From Myxocyprinus asiaticus (lineage: Eukaryota > Chordata > Actinopteri > Cypriniformes > Catostomidae), in contig NC_059362.1 in assembly GCF_019703515.2 (NCBI RefSeq), positions 26,681,826 to 26,745,825 of the forward strand: a stretch of DNA of 64,000 nucleotides. The letters run 5' to 3'. A program made the translations under genes and the position numbers. Below the pieces are notes generated by a model. The model saw nothing but the letters and a program-made list of their open reading frames with translations. It did no database searches and was not told where the DNA came from. Below, piece by piece: positions 1 to 11,653 of the stretch (positions within the stretch are counted from its first letter, which is position 1; each line of letters starts with the position of its first letter).

Positions 1-71
1 GCACTGTGTCCAGCTCTGTCAATTTATAGTTCTCATCTATGATCCGGTCAAACAGCTCTCCTCCATCAACA
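1..71 (-). CDS. mylk4: mylk4 coding exon 8, partial: kinase N-lobe end
   Basis: The acceptor CCCCCTAG is followed by a phase-2 start completing Tyr, then VDGGELFDRIIDENYKLTEL, an MLCK signature. The exon continues past the window edge. Confidence 0.9.
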
Positions 72-1386
72 CTAGGGGGTACACAAGGTATACACAATAT
101 ATAGCATGAGACAGCATTCATAAGTTTATGATACCTTAAGTGTTTTTTTATTATTTTGTATTAAATGCAAACACAATATAGTAGACTGGGTGTGTTTGTA
201 TGTGTATATGTATCTTGGCCTTGGGGCAAAACTGCAACCAAAAGTGAAATAAATAAATAAATGCCCTAGATATTGAAAATGTGGTGGTGGAGGGTGTATA
301 TCTAGCATTTGACATTTTTCACAATGTACTATTCAAGGCCTTTCCAGATTCTTATGGGTTTAGTGTCCAGTCGTCAGATATCTGTTTTCACTGACTCAGA
401 GACAAATTTAATCTGTAGCCAATATGAAATGAGTTTGTAAAATAAAATAAAAACATTACCAACAACTTGAATCAGTCACATTAAAATCATGTAAATTTGT
501 GTGACTGTAGAGAGTATAAAGCTTCATAGTCTTACATAGGGGCTGGACAGTTATTTAAAATGTGTTATGATATTTCATTTTTAATGTTAATTTTATTCAT
601 TTAACGTTTGGCATAAATGGATGACACACTTGTGGTAGTGATAAAGGAGATACAAAATAGGTAAAAATTAGGTCAAACATTTTTGTGGAATATCAACCCC
701 AGGGGGCAAATATTGCCCCTTAATAAAAAAAATGCTTATGTGAATTAGTTAGTGAGTGAGTAAGACTGTGTATGTGCATGGAAGGAACTGAGTGTGTGAG
801 ATTTTCATGTGTTTGTAAATATAACTCACTATTCCATCACTAGAATGATTTCATGGCGAGATTCGAAGGCGGAATAGAGCTGGATCAAATTGGAGTGGTT
901 CAACTGGTTCATTACCTCAATCTCACTCTTCACTACCTCCTGACAACACAAACATATATGTGTTGAAACACTGAACCACTAGGATACATTTATCAGAGGG
1001 TGTTGAAGTTATGCTATTGAAGGAATAGTTCAACTAAAAACTATCCATTTAAAGTCATGGTTATGATATTTTAAAATGGACTCAATGGCATTTACCTTTT
1101 CTTTCTGACTCTTGGCTTTAATTATCTTGGCTGCTAATATGAGCCCAGAAGATTTCTCCACACATTTGTGCACCATGCCAAAGCGTCCGCTATTTAAATA
1201 AAAATAACACAATAAAAACCCAATTCAAATCACAAACCCATCTCATTTTGAAAATCTAAATTCCCACACCACATGTAAGACCTCAGAGGAAATTCACATC
1301 TCCTGCAGTCTCTAGGTATTCACTTTCGCTAAGGGCTAAAAATATGCTGTATGTCTCACTCTCTCTCTAGCTCGCTCGCTCGCTCG

Positions 1387-1424
<38 letters not shown>

Positions 1425-4400
1425 TCTGTCACATTCATGCCCTTGTGTATCCTGTATCATAAATTCTTAGGAATCTAATACTGTGGGTTTAATATCACAG
1501 GCATCCCAGTTACACTAACTTTAAAAATTCCTTTGATTTTAAAGGGATAGTTCACCCACAAATGAAAATTCTCTCATAATTTACTCAGCCTAATGCCATG
1601 CCAGGTGTGAATGACTTTCTTTCTTCTGCAGAACACACACACACACAAAAAAGATTCTTTTAGAAGAATATCTCAGCTCTGTAGTTCCATTCAATGCAAG
1701 TGAATGGTGACCAAAATTTTAAAGCTACAAAAAGCACATAAAGGCAGTATAAAAGTAATCCATAAGACTTCAGTGGCTAAATCTATGTATTCTGAAGTGA
1801 TCCAATTGGCTTTTGGTGAGAACAGACCAAAATATAACTCCTTTTTCACAATAAATTTTGACATCAGCAGTCTCCTTGGTGAGCATGATTTAAAACTCGA
1901 TTACACCTCCTAGCGCCACCTAGCGCTCTGAGATGCGTCAAGCGCTAGAAAGTGTAACCGAGCTTGAAAATCATGATCGTGCTTTGAGACTGCAATGCCA
2001 AAATGTACAGTAAAAAATTTGTTACATTTTAGTCTGTTCTCACCCAAAACCGACTGGATCGCTTCAGAAGACATGGATTAAACCACTGGAGTCTGATGGA
2101 TTACTTTTATGCTGCCTTTGTGTTTTTTGGAGTTTCAAAGTTCTAGCCACCTATCACTTGCATTGTATGGACTACAGAGCTGAGAAATTCTTCTAAAAAT
2201 CTTCGTTTGTGTTCTGCAGAAGAAAGAAAGTCATACACATCTGGGATGGCATGAGGGTGAGTAAATGATGAGAGACTTTTCATTTTTGGATGAACTATCC
2301 CTTTAACAAATCTGATGTAATGTGTCAAATACACTATTCATCCATAGTAAAAGTATTTTTCTTTCTGTAACTCACCCTCCAAGAACTTCCTCTTTATTGA
2401 TAGTGTAGTAGCTGGCAATCTGGTGGGTTTTGGTTGTAACTAGACGATGTTCAAATGGCGCAGGTGGAGGAGGGGAGGAATCTGAGAAAAAGAGGAAGAG
2501 GGCAGGGTGATGGAAATTAAAATTCTAAATACAATCATTCTCAAACTGCAAAAATTATTTTCTTAGTCTGTATTTTTGTCTTGTTTTATGGATGTTAAGA
2601 TGTGCTACTGAAAAATATGACAAAACTAATGAATAAGAAAACCTTGCATCTCCTTTCTCTTACCAATGACATATTCTTCAAGTACTGGCTCCCCATCTAT
2701 CCTCTCCTCTTCTGTCCCCTCCTCTTTTGTCTCTGGTCCCACTTCTGCCACTTCAAGTCTTGCCTCATCTTCCTCCTTTAATCCCTCCTCCTCCGAAGCC
2801 TCTTGCACTCTGCTTTTTTTAAGGTCATCTGTCTCCAGATTCTCATCAGTAGCATGACTCTTTGTGCTGCAAGTTATGTCCAGATGGTCCTCGTGGCTAC
2901 ATGAATATATATAAAATTACAGGAGAGTGTACTGAAGTTTTTTTTTCCTTTAATGGATCTGCCCTTTGCCACACCCACCAACATTATATGCCAATTAGCC
3001 TAATTGCTCACTTCTGCTCACCAATCACTGCAGTACTACATCAACAAGCACTGATTTATAAATACCTGCTTTGACTGTTTTCTGACACACTGTAGACTAG
3101 GGGGAAAAAAATGCTGAGTCTTGTTCTCTGTTTGTGTGTGGTCATGCTTTATGCAAGTATCTTCCTCTTTGATTCTTATAGTCTAAAACTTCTTATAGAT
3201 TATAAGCTTATAAGTTTATTTTCTATATAAAATATCCATGACCTACCTTTCTTGTATGACTGCAATACTTTCATCGGTCTGGCCAGATGAATTTGGAACA
3301 GCTAGTTGGATTTTTTCTGACGACAATAATTCCTCCTCTTTCTCTGTCCTCTCTTTTTCCTCCTTATCTTCTGTTGTCTGCACCAATTCTGATGCAGTTT
3401 CTTCGTTTCTCGCCTCTTCCTCCACCACTTCCTTCCTTTCTCTATAACTCTCTCCTCCTTGCACGTCATCAATAAGATCCAGGGGAACTGCTGTGCTAGC
3501 TTCTGTTTCCGCTGTGCACTGGGAAAGCTGAGCGTTCTGTTCATTGAGCTTTTGCACATCTTCTAAACCAGCCGTGACCATTTCTGGAGAAAGAGGAGAG
3601 TAGAAAACATTTTTTTTAGTTAAAACATATTTGCCTACATTTGACTACATTTCTTAAGACACAAAGTAGAGCCATTTAAACATGTCACAACTATTTTAAA
3701 AATTACAATTTAAAAATGGCAAGCTTAGTACAGATTGTTTTTTGTTTTTTTCAATGTACAGTACTGTGCAAAAGTTTTAGGCACTTAAGACGAATGTTTT
3801 TGTGAAATATCTTAAGTGCCTAAAACCTTTGCCCAGTACTATATATACTGGTAAATGTTCAAATATTTTTTTTTCTCACCTGTTGCATCTTGTTTTTTCT
3901 TTTTCTTCTGGGTTTTTGACCCTTTTGGGTACAGTTTAGGTTTCTCCTTTCCATCCTTATCTCTCAGCTAAAAAAGAAAAATAATTGAGGGAATTTTTTT
4001 TTTTCTCTAAAAAAATAAATAAAATAAAGTTTTTTAGAAAAATGTACTTAAATTGTGAACTTTTTTACAGACTAGATATAATGTTTAATTTCATATCTTT
4101 AGTCAGTTTGATCAAAGATATCTGTATATATGAAAATTCCAGCATGTGAAAGTTTAGTATTATTTTAAGCTATGTTATTATATTATTTGAACCATGAAGA
4201 ACAACGATGTCTGCCAAATTGACTCAATTATGTATTCCTCACTTGGTTATAATACAAAGCCCAAATATTACATATAACAAGATTATAATTTATTAACACC
4301 CCTTTAAATTAAAGCACCTGCTTTCATTCCAGTCAATGACATGTATATTCACACGAATGTTCTGAGCTGCTAACGTGTAATGAATATGATATCACTGATC

Positions 4401-6036
4401 ACGCACACACACACACACAATCATGTGCCAAATTTTGTAGTGAGTTGAATGCACAGTTGTGTCCTTGGACTGGTACTGAGAAACACTCATCATGTTATCA
4501 CTCAATCTGTTTTATAAATGGCTCAAGCTAACGATAAGGACAATAATAAAGTAACCTTGCAACCCTTTTAAATTCTAAAAAAAAGCTCCTGTTTGAAATG
4601 CATATTTCACAAGAATGCTTAACTCATTTGCAAAGTAAACAAAAAAAAAAGCATGTCATGATTAAAAAAATATGCTCCTATGTAGGGATCAAAATATTTT
4701 GTTTATATTAGCACGTCACATCGCTATGACAAACAAATGTCACACAAAATAAAAAGCAAATGTGGAACAAATTTTAACAAACAAACAAAAAAGACATGCA
4801 AATATTTCTTCTGTTAGAAGTCCACAGTTGTGGATGTAACTATGAATTCACTTGCACTGTCAGCTGCTTCACAGACTTTTCTAGGGCTACAATCCTCAAA
4901 CTCACATCTTTTTTTAGATAAGTGTGTTAATGCTTTTGGCTCACTCTTTAACCTGAGTGTGTGTATGGGTGTTTAAAAAAATAGTAACTGAAATAGTTAC
5001 CTCAAGGATCTATTTCTACTTTATCTAACCCATAAAAATGACTTTTGTCGATGTAACCTATTCGTCAGTTTGATTTATTTACATACTGTATAACATTATT
5101 GACTTGAATAAAACCAGTTAATATAGATTTCATTTTAATAATTGAGTCACCTGACAAAACTTTTTTTTTTACAGTAAACACTGAAAATGTTACTTTAATG
5201 ATCTATTTCTACTTGATCTAACCCTTAAAATGACTTTTAATGGAGTAACTTACATTATAAATATATAGCCATGTTGATTTAGTTGTGTTAAATAATATTT
5301 TTGAGCTTGAATGAAACCAGTTAATTGAAATGTAATCACATAAATTAAATTTTTGGGTTAAAGTTTTTACAGTGTAGTCATTTCTTCTGTACTTCATAAA
5401 TTAGTTTTGAATGTGTCCTTTTAAACATGCATTTAAACTCACCCTGATGTTGGATTTTGAGTGTTTGCTTTTCAAGAGATCTGCTAATTTCGAATGTTTC
5501 TGCACTTCCGTAATGAAACTGACAGCCTGTTGAATTCCGTTGATCAGTCGCTCCAAAGCATCAAGCCTTTGATTTTGTTGTTCCGCTTTCTCTCTAACAG
5601 TTTCTACTATGACAACATGCATATCACACAACATCTGCTCCACACTCCGTCCACCTGTGGACGTGCCTTGCTCTTGACCAATGGCATCCAGTCGTCTTAG
5701 AGCTGCCTCTTGGAGGGCAAGCAGTTTGTCCATCTTACCACTCAATGCATTGACCCGTCCTTCAATATGTACAAAAGCAGAAGATGAAGATTTTGAGGAG
5801 GGTTCATCAGAAGCAGACAGCTGGGAAGAGAAGGAAGAAGATGGATGTTTGTTTGGTGGAGAAAGTGGAGATCTTCTGGCCCTGGCTCTTCCACCATTCG
5901 TACGTTTTGAAGCGTGAAGTGGTTTGGGGTCATACACACGAGCAAGACACTTCACAAGATCTGAGCTCATGATGAGAAACTTTTTAACACAACAGGTTAT
6001 GAGAGAAAGAAGAAGATTAGCTTGCTTGCTTCTCAT
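1..6036 (-). CDS. mylk4: Myosin light chain kinase, mylk4/mylk3 family (5' part of gene, 8 coding exons)
   Basis: Ca2+/calmodulin-dependent Ser/Thr kinase of the striated-muscle MLCK group, which phosphorylates the myosin regulatory light chain. Exons in transcript order: 6036..5443, 3967..3880, 3583..3247, 2866..2664, 2481..2376, 1189..1096, 939..830, 71..1 (continues off the window). All junctions are GT-AG and every phase agrees. The product has an N-terminal coiled-coil region, a Lys-rich linker, Glu-rich linkers, the PAPFEHR motif that precedes the kinase domain in MYLK3/4, the glycine loop GGGRFGMVHKC, the ATP-binding Lys in LAAKIIK, the helix-C Glu in SEIEVMNQL, and GGELFDRIIDENYKLTELDTV. 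The catalytic loop, DFG and calmodulin-binding tail lie beyond base 1. The kinase lobe reads closest to MYLK4 (as recalled) and the nearby serpinb1 fits that. The long N-terminus recalls cardiac MYLK3, so orthology to 4 rather than 3 is an inference. A second start at 5970 (A at -3) has a better context than 6036 (T at -3). Confidence 0.88.
830..939 (-). CDS. mylk4: mylk4 coding exon 7: kinase helix C to hinge
   Basis: This 110-nt exon encodes EVVKSEIEVMNQLNHSNLIQ through IILVMEY. It carries the helix-C glutamate that pairs with the catalytic lysine and the gatekeeper/hinge region. Confidence 0.92.
1096..1189 (-). CDS. mylk4: mylk4 coding exon 6: glycine loop and catalytic Lys
   Basis: This 94-nt exon encodes GRFGMVHKCVEKSSG and LAAKIIKAKSQKEK. 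It completes the ATP-binding glycine loop and supplies the beta-3 lysine. Family members usually have Gln where this gene has Met after GRFG. Confidence 0.92.
1358..1423. repeat. CT/CGCT/CA compound microsatellite
   Basis: Runs of CT, then GCTC, then CT, then CA directly adjoin one another in the mylk4 intron. Confidence 0.9.
1538..2306. mobile_element. Palindromic TTAA-type MITE, complete copy, in mylk4 intron
   Basis: Left end TTAAAGGGATAGTTCACCC and the inverted right end GGATGAACTATCCCTTTAA bound a 769-bp element. The arms repeat the family text (TCACCCTCATGCCATCCC type) in opposite orientation. It is the longest copy of the commonest repeat family in the window. Short reading frames inside it are not genes. 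Confidence 0.85.
2376..2481 (-). CDS. mylk4: mylk4 coding exon 5: pre-kinase motif and start of kinase domain
   Basis: This 106-nt exon has donor GTGAGT. It encodes DSSPPPPAPFEHRLVTTK, the Pro-rich segment that directly precedes the kinase domain in MYLK3 and MYLK4, and then INKEEVLGG, the first half of the glycine-rich loop. Confidence 0.9.
2664..2866 (-). CDS. mylk4: mylk4 coding exon 4: Glu-rich linker
   Basis: This 203-nt exon runs from phase 2 to phase 1, with acceptor AACTTGCAG and donor GTAAGA. It encodes another acidic low-complexity stretch (EASEEEGLKEEDEARLEV) ending EEYVI just before the conserved pre-kinase exon. Confidence 0.77.
3247..3583 (-). CDS. mylk4: mylk4 coding exon 3: Glu-rich linker
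   Basis: This 337-nt exon runs from phase 1 to phase 2. It encodes a low-complexity acidic segment (about 112 residues, many Glu with Thr/Ser) that starts EMVTAGLEDVQKLNEQ. No domain is recognisable. Internal ATGs are not needed because the phase joins exon 2. Confidence 0.75.
3759..3842. mobile_element. Short hairpin MITE (about 84 bp)
   Basis: CAGTACTGTGCAAAAG with TTTTAGGCACTTAAG is mirrored by CTTAAGTGCCTAAAACC and GCCCAGTACT. Nearly the whole element is a fold-back. Its ends resemble Tc1-family termini (compare the end at 53503). Confidence 0.75.
3880..3967 (-). CDS. mylk4: mylk4 coding exon 2: Lys-rich linker
   Basis: This 88-nt exon runs from phase 0 to phase 1. The acceptor is a T-run plus AG and the donor is GTGAGA. 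It encodes a strongly basic peptide that starts LRDKDGKEKPKLYPKG and contains five consecutive lysines. Confidence 0.75.
4983..5375. repeat. Diverged tandem duplication, about 193-bp period, in mylk4 intron 1
   Basis: The block beginning near 4996 (GTTAC...GATCTATTTCTACTT) recurs at 5189 with the same order of landmarks (ATCTAACCC, AATGACTTTT, GAATAAAACCAGTTAAT and GAATGAAACCAGTTAATT). There are two diverged copies in the 1.47-kb intron. Confidence 0.7.
5443..6036 (-). CDS. mylk4: mylk4 coding exon 1: N-terminal coiled coil
   Basis: This exon encodes about 198 residues ending in SKSNIR, with a clean donor (AGG then GTGAGT) in phase 0. It begins with a short hydrophobic stretch if the 6036 start is used, or with MSSDLVK if 5970 is used. 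A Ser/Pro/Arg-rich stretch follows, then amphipathic heptads (MDKLLALQEAALRRLDAIGQ and QNQRLDALERLINGIQQAV). The VEKVQKH-like end, TEVQKHSKLADLLKSK, resembles the N-terminal region I recall for cardiac MYLK3. Confidence 0.85.
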
Positions 6037-6099
6037 CCACTTAAAAATGGCTTCTTGCTTCCCAACCTACAGTTCATTTGTTCTCCTTCTTATTCAATC

Positions 6100-6185
6100 T
6101 TATCTTCCTCTCGCTGGCATCTCTGGCTTAAAGAGCAAGGTTTTATATAGGGTTCCTCCCACTGGCCAGTGTGCGATTGGTTAGT
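6100..6185 (-). promoter_or_regulatory. Putative mylk4 core promoter (TATA and CCAAT)
   Basis: On the minus strand there is a TATATAAA box (plus-strand 6142-6149) and a CCAAT motif about 30 bp further upstream (around 6175-6180). A start site near 6115 would give a 5' UTR of about 80 nt before the 6036 ATG, or about 145 nt before the 5970 ATG. This is inferred from spacing only. Confidence 0.5.
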
Positions 6186-8314
6186 GTAATGTCATGGTTT
6201 TCATCAAGAGGAGGGGCGATAATACTGTATGATTAGTTTGTGAATCTTAGAGCCAGGTGTAAAGCTTTTGAGTGACGCATTTGAAGATCGACAGAAAATT
6301 TCCATTTCAAATTTATGTTGTTTTGCCTTTACAATCTGTATGAACTGACAGTTGAAGAAGTAAATTTTTTTAGTGTTTTTGTGACTTTATGTATGTTACT
6401 GTATGCATGTGCACTGTAACTTTTTTCCTTCATGCACAGCTAGAGAACACCATGAGCCATGACAAGTGTGATTGAACAAGAGCAGGTGTGTGCAGCAGAG
6501 TCTATTGAAAAGAAAACTGGAAAATAATAGCTGTAGAGAGAAACAGTCAATTGCTCAGAGCTTTTCATTACAATACATTGTTCTTGCTAAGAAGCTACAT
6601 TTGAGCTTGAATTTGACCTACTAGCCATGAATGGCAAAAATGCTATGCTAATACCATCACAAACAAGGATAAGATTAAACACACACCTTATTGCACTATA
6701 CCGATGTATTTAAAGCATTGGTTCTGAACTGGTTTTGCATCAAGATTTTTACATTGGACATCAACCCAAATCAGTAGATAAATTGTTTTGTACATAAAAA
6801 TGTTTAAGTCTTTAAAATGTCTTTAATATCAAACATAAAATTAATTGATTTTACCATGAACTGCACAGGCTCAATGCACAATATGCAAAATTAATAAGAT
6901 GGCATAGTCTGAATAGACAAAATTCACAATTTTGTCCACTGGCGGCCATCTTTAAAACGCTACCGGGCAGCTATTTTTCTATGTAAACAAGCGGCATACA
7001 AGTACAGCTCCTTTCTACTTGAACGAGGAAAGACTGAAATCTCCAAAATGGTTGGACAAGATTACGATCAAAGAACATATTTCAAATCAGCAGTAAAATC
7101 TGCCAACACTGGTAGCATAAATCGTGCTTCTTTACCTCAGATTACGAAAAAAATAAAATAATTCCCAGCTTGTATAGCTAATGCGCATGCCCATTCACGC
7201 GTTGATTGACAGGCGATGTCGGTATCTAAAAGGTGATTGGCTCTTTTACCTGTAAGGCAGGACTTCCTTTCTAAATCCGTTGACCATTGGGTATTTAAAT
7301 TGCTCTCATTCATTCTAACAAAAGTGACCCGTCTCTGCTAAATAGTCTCAAATAAAAAGCAGAATTTTGATACCTATGCTATGCATGGTTATATAATTAG
7401 TTGCATTTTATTATTTGCATTTAGCATTGTTTTCACTGCTGTCCTTGACCCTATTTGAACAGACTTCATCTATATTTTGGTAGCAACAAACCATTTGAGA
7501 ACCAAAAAAAAAAAAAAAAAAAAGAAACGATGTGCTGACAGAAATGCACTTGACAGAAATGCAATTACAATGGAAGTCTATGTGATAGTCATTGTACCTT
7601 TGTCCAATCGACTTCCTTTGCAAGTGCGTAACTGTCAACCCTTTCTCTTAGTCTTTGCAAACTGGGAGATGAGTTGTCCTTATAGATTTAGTCCTGCTAA
7701 ACACCCTTTTCTCACGCAACATTGTAACTTAATAGCCTGTAAATATTAACAAAACAGCTATGCAGAGGGGCCCGATAACATAAGCACACAATAATCTTAT
7801 TATAGCCTGGATCTTACTGCCCTGTTCTGTGTGGACACTGTATGTAACAGACCACCTCATTAATAGCGAACATTTGATTGGTTGGAGGCATAATAGTTTG
7901 TTTTCTGATTGGCTGATGTATTAATAGCCAGCCTCTTAACATTTAGTAATCTCTGGGGAACTGGTGGCGCCTTTGGAATGGGAACTTGATAATGTTTAGT
8001 GAGCTCCCCTGTACTGACAACAAGAGCTTATAAAAAGGGACTAAGTGCTCAAATTCTTTTGTGTGTGTTTGTGGACGTACATGCCTGAGTGTGTGCATTT
8101 GCGATTTAATTGCGGATTACAAAACTGTCTAGCCTCACATGGAAATGTAATTTGTATGGAATAATAAGTCATTTGTAAACACGTTCATGTCGGAATGTGT
8201 TTGCGATGGTTATTTGCATAATAGAGATATATTTCTGGGCATAAAAAGCAGCGTTTGATAGAAAGGTTCAATTAGTGAGGATACAGGGACCATCACTTAT
8301 TCATAACGCATATT
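6186..8314. other. Intergenic DNA upstream of mylk4, no gene seen
   Basis: No exon-like frame is supported. There is a long A-run near 7505-7523. The block 6920-7340 reads like a decayed repeat, but I could not find both ends of it. Reading frames at 7411-7749 straddle the A-run and are not coding. Confidence 0.5.
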
Positions 8315-9273
8315 CAGTGTTGCCATGTCCACTTATAATAAGCCATTTGGGTTTGTTTTTTAAAGTCGCTTATAAATTTGGGCAGTCATATGTTGCGTTT
8401 TTGGGACTTATTTCCAGAATACAGTCGCGTATTTGGGCTTGCTAATGCTTGGCTCCCATAGCACAACAAAGTATGATAGACCACTAATAGCACTCAAATC
8501 TACACAAAAATGGGGATGCTTATAGAGCTCATCAGTCTGGTTACAGACAGTGGCTTACCACAAATCTAAGAAATAAATCCCCATTCGATTGTTTCCATAG
8601 TGGAACTGATTGTTAACGATAAATAATAAACCTTTAAAGACAGACCTGTAGTAAGCTCTGAGTTGTTAATCAATGGTACATATATGCGTCTGTTGAGGCC
8701 ATCAGTCTGTGTTATTTAAGCTTCATTTAAAAAAAATCATGTTTAATCGCATAATTCTTGGTGAAGAACTACACTACTCATGATTCTGAGGGGGAAAATC
8801 CACCAATCAGAGAATCACGGCAAAACAGCTCAGTAGTGGCTGCCCACTTCCATGATGCACACCAAATGACACAATCGATTAGTATATTCTATTCTTATAA
8901 TCATCAACTTTACATCAATAGTTATATGTTTTTTAATTCAATTACTTCATTCACAATCATTCATGGAACTGTAGTCCATTCCCTCATGAAAGACGTTAAG
9001 TACACAGTCTTTTTTCTTTAAAGTCGATTTTCAAATCCTTTTTTGCTTCAAATTAAAGTTTGTAATGTTGTGATTCACCCCGGATCTGGTTGGTTTGGTT
9101 CATGGCTTTGAACTCTTTAATTCCTATCAAAATTGAATGGGAACCAAGACGGCAGTAAGTGGGCAGTATTATTGGTCTATATTTTAGCTTGTTTTGGATA
9201 GGCAAGTCACTTATTTTGGATTTGTTTTGACAGGCCAGGTTGCTTGTATTTCTAGTGAGAGCTGGCAACACTG
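8315..9273. mobile_element. hAT-like non-autonomous element
   Basis: Terminal inverted repeats CAGTGTTGCCA and TGGCAACACTG lie 959 bp apart. They are flanked by 8-bp direct repeats that match at 6 of 8 positions (CGCATATT and CTCATGTT). Eight-bp duplications are characteristic of hAT elements. There is no transposase frame inside. Confidence 0.7.
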
Positions 9274-10429
9274 CTCATGTTCCATTAACAATGTTTTGGA
9301 AAGAGTCTGATTAAGAAACATAGGAAGAAGACGTTAAATAATACTGAGATGGGATACAAGGAAATGGCATTACGTATTTTACATAATGGGGAAATATTAC
9401 ATGACTGCCCTGAAAAGATGATCACAGATGAACATTGAGCTGGGGATTACATAGTATGCCAAATATGTGTAGAATGCCAAACATAGGAGATACTCTGAGA
9501 CATGATTTGTACTCCAGCAGCTGCAGATTGAATAAACTGTCTGACAGCAGATGACACATCTCAGCAACAAATGGAGTTATAACATCAGAGAAACACACAA
9601 CCAGTTCTCAAAAACATATTATCATATGATATACACTACAACATTACAGTCAATTTGCTTCCTCCAAATACCTATAATTTTAGGTTTTATGAAATTATAG
9701 CCTCATAATTGTGGTTCAGTTACTCTTTACGGACTGTGTATATATCAACAGGCTATTACATAAAACTGGCAGATGCAAAATTAGACATTAAAATGTAGCA
9801 TATAATTTTATGTAAAGGCATGTCATTTTTGTGAATCAAAACGTCAGTGCAAATACATACTGGTGTTCAGCTCTACATAGTGCAAACAGACAAAGAAAAG
9901 TCCATTTATATTATGCAATTTTGAAAATCTATCCTTGCATGTTTTTTTTATTATCATGTGACTTGTAAACACATCATATTAATCATTATATTAAAAAAAA
10001 ATATGATATACAGTACATTTACATTAATTTGATTCTGACTCTGGTTTAAGTTAAAGTTGAAAATGCACAAAATACCAGTGTTTACTAAATCTCAAAGCCA
10101 ACAACTAACATTTATTGTCAGGTTTGTTTATTGCAAATAAGTCTCAATGGCAACTACAGCTGCCATTTGTTACGTTTTTTGTTAAATAAAAAGAAAATAA
10201 ATATAATAAAGATATGAAAAAATTTGAATTAATAAATTAATAAATATTAACATTTATTTTAAATTATGAAAATAAATTCCCTAAAGTTTGACAGTTAGGT
10301 AACACCCTCAAGACTGATCTGCTTCACCACAAGAGGGCAGAGACATACATGACAAATGCAAAAGCTTTCACTGGACACACATATAAATAAATAAATAAAA
10401 TTTTTGATTCTAAATCCAATTCAGTTTTT

Positions 10430-10460
<31 letters not shown>

Positions 10461-10820
10461 TTAACTGAATATGGGCACACATGCAAGCACACAGTGTTTT
10501 TCTACCATTGCCTACCCCTGCCCCCCAAACAAACCTTTCTGTAGGTGTTGACAGCCCATAAAGTCAGACTAGTGCTAAATACCTCTTTAACTTCATGTAG
10601 AGACAGACTGTCAATATCCTCTTTAATACCTCAAAAGTAATCCCAATATAATGTGTTAGATGTGTTACATGTGAAAAAAAATTGTGATTGTGTTGAGATG
10701 GCCAGAGAATGTGCATGTTTGTGTGAGAAAGCTAATGTACAGGTCCAACAGTAACCGAACACCAGAGCAACAATGCAATCCTTACTAAACTAGACTATGT
10801 AAGCAGAGAAGTTTATAAAC

Positions 10821-10822
<2 letters not shown>
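9274..10822. other. AT-rich intergenic DNA, no gene seen
   Basis: Only simple sequence was recognised: an AAAT/TTTA run around 10384-10465 and scattered A/T runs. No reading frame with splice support was found on either strand. Confidence 0.5.

Positions 10823-10891
<69 letters not shown>
10823..10891. repeat. (TG)n microsatellite, about 34 units
   Basis: An uninterrupted TG run. It adjoins a block with telomere-like TTAGGG-ish text (11040-11080) that belongs to a dispersed repeat rather than to a telomere. Confidence 0.95.
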
Positions 10892-10892
<1 letters not shown>

Positions 10893-11155
10893 GCCGGGTT
10901 TGGTTAGTTTACGAGGACATTTGTTTAGGTTACAAACTGGTAATTACATTTCAAGTGTCCCCATAATTCATATTGCTTAAAAAACATACTAAATTATGTT
11001 TTTTGAAAATTAAAAAATGCAGAAAGTTTTTTGTGAGGGTTTGGTTTAGGGGTAAGGTTAGGGTTAGGGGATAGAATCTATCATTTGTACAGTATAAAAA
11101 TCATCATGTCTATGGAGAGTCCTCATAAGGATAGCCACACGCATATGTGCATATA

Positions 11156-11653
11156 CAGTGGGGTTCAAAAGTCTGAGTCTATTTGTAAAAATGCATTTTT
11201 TTTCTACTTTGCATTTTTAATTTAATACAGTTTTTCATTACAATTGAATACAAATTTGAGTGAAAAGTTTAATTGAAAAACTAACATGAATTCCATTAAT
11301 TACTTATTATAGTGTTTATGTCCCCCTTCTGCTTTAATGAAATCATGCACTGAAGCTGGAACAGACACCAAAAGTTTGTGCAAAACCTTATGACCCATGT
11401 TAACCCAACATGATTTGAGAATGTTCCAAAAAACATACTGTGTGCTTCAATGAAAGCAAGAAAATCTGACCTTTACAAAGGAGTTAACATTGTCAAAAAT
11501 CTGCTCATTTAATTAGTCACCTAGATATACTACAGAATCTTAAATATTTTTTCTTTGTTTATTTTTCTCAGTCCTAAAGCTTTGTTTATTTCCAGGTTTA
11601 AATTAGATTTAAAACCCAAATTTCAATGTGGACTTAGACTTTTGAACCCCAAT
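11156..11653. mobile_element. Tc1/mariner-like non-autonomous element
   Basis: Left end CAGTGGGGTTCAAAAGTCTG (preceded by TA) is mirrored by GACTTTTGAACCCC at the right end (followed by AATATA). It is about 500 bp with no transposase frame. TA flanks and the TTCAAAAGTCTGAGTC-type terminus fit Tc1/mariner. Confidence 0.75.

Noticed and set aside
7477..7749. 90-codon plus-strand frame
   Set aside because: It reads through a 19-bp A-run as poly-Lys. There is no family or splice support.
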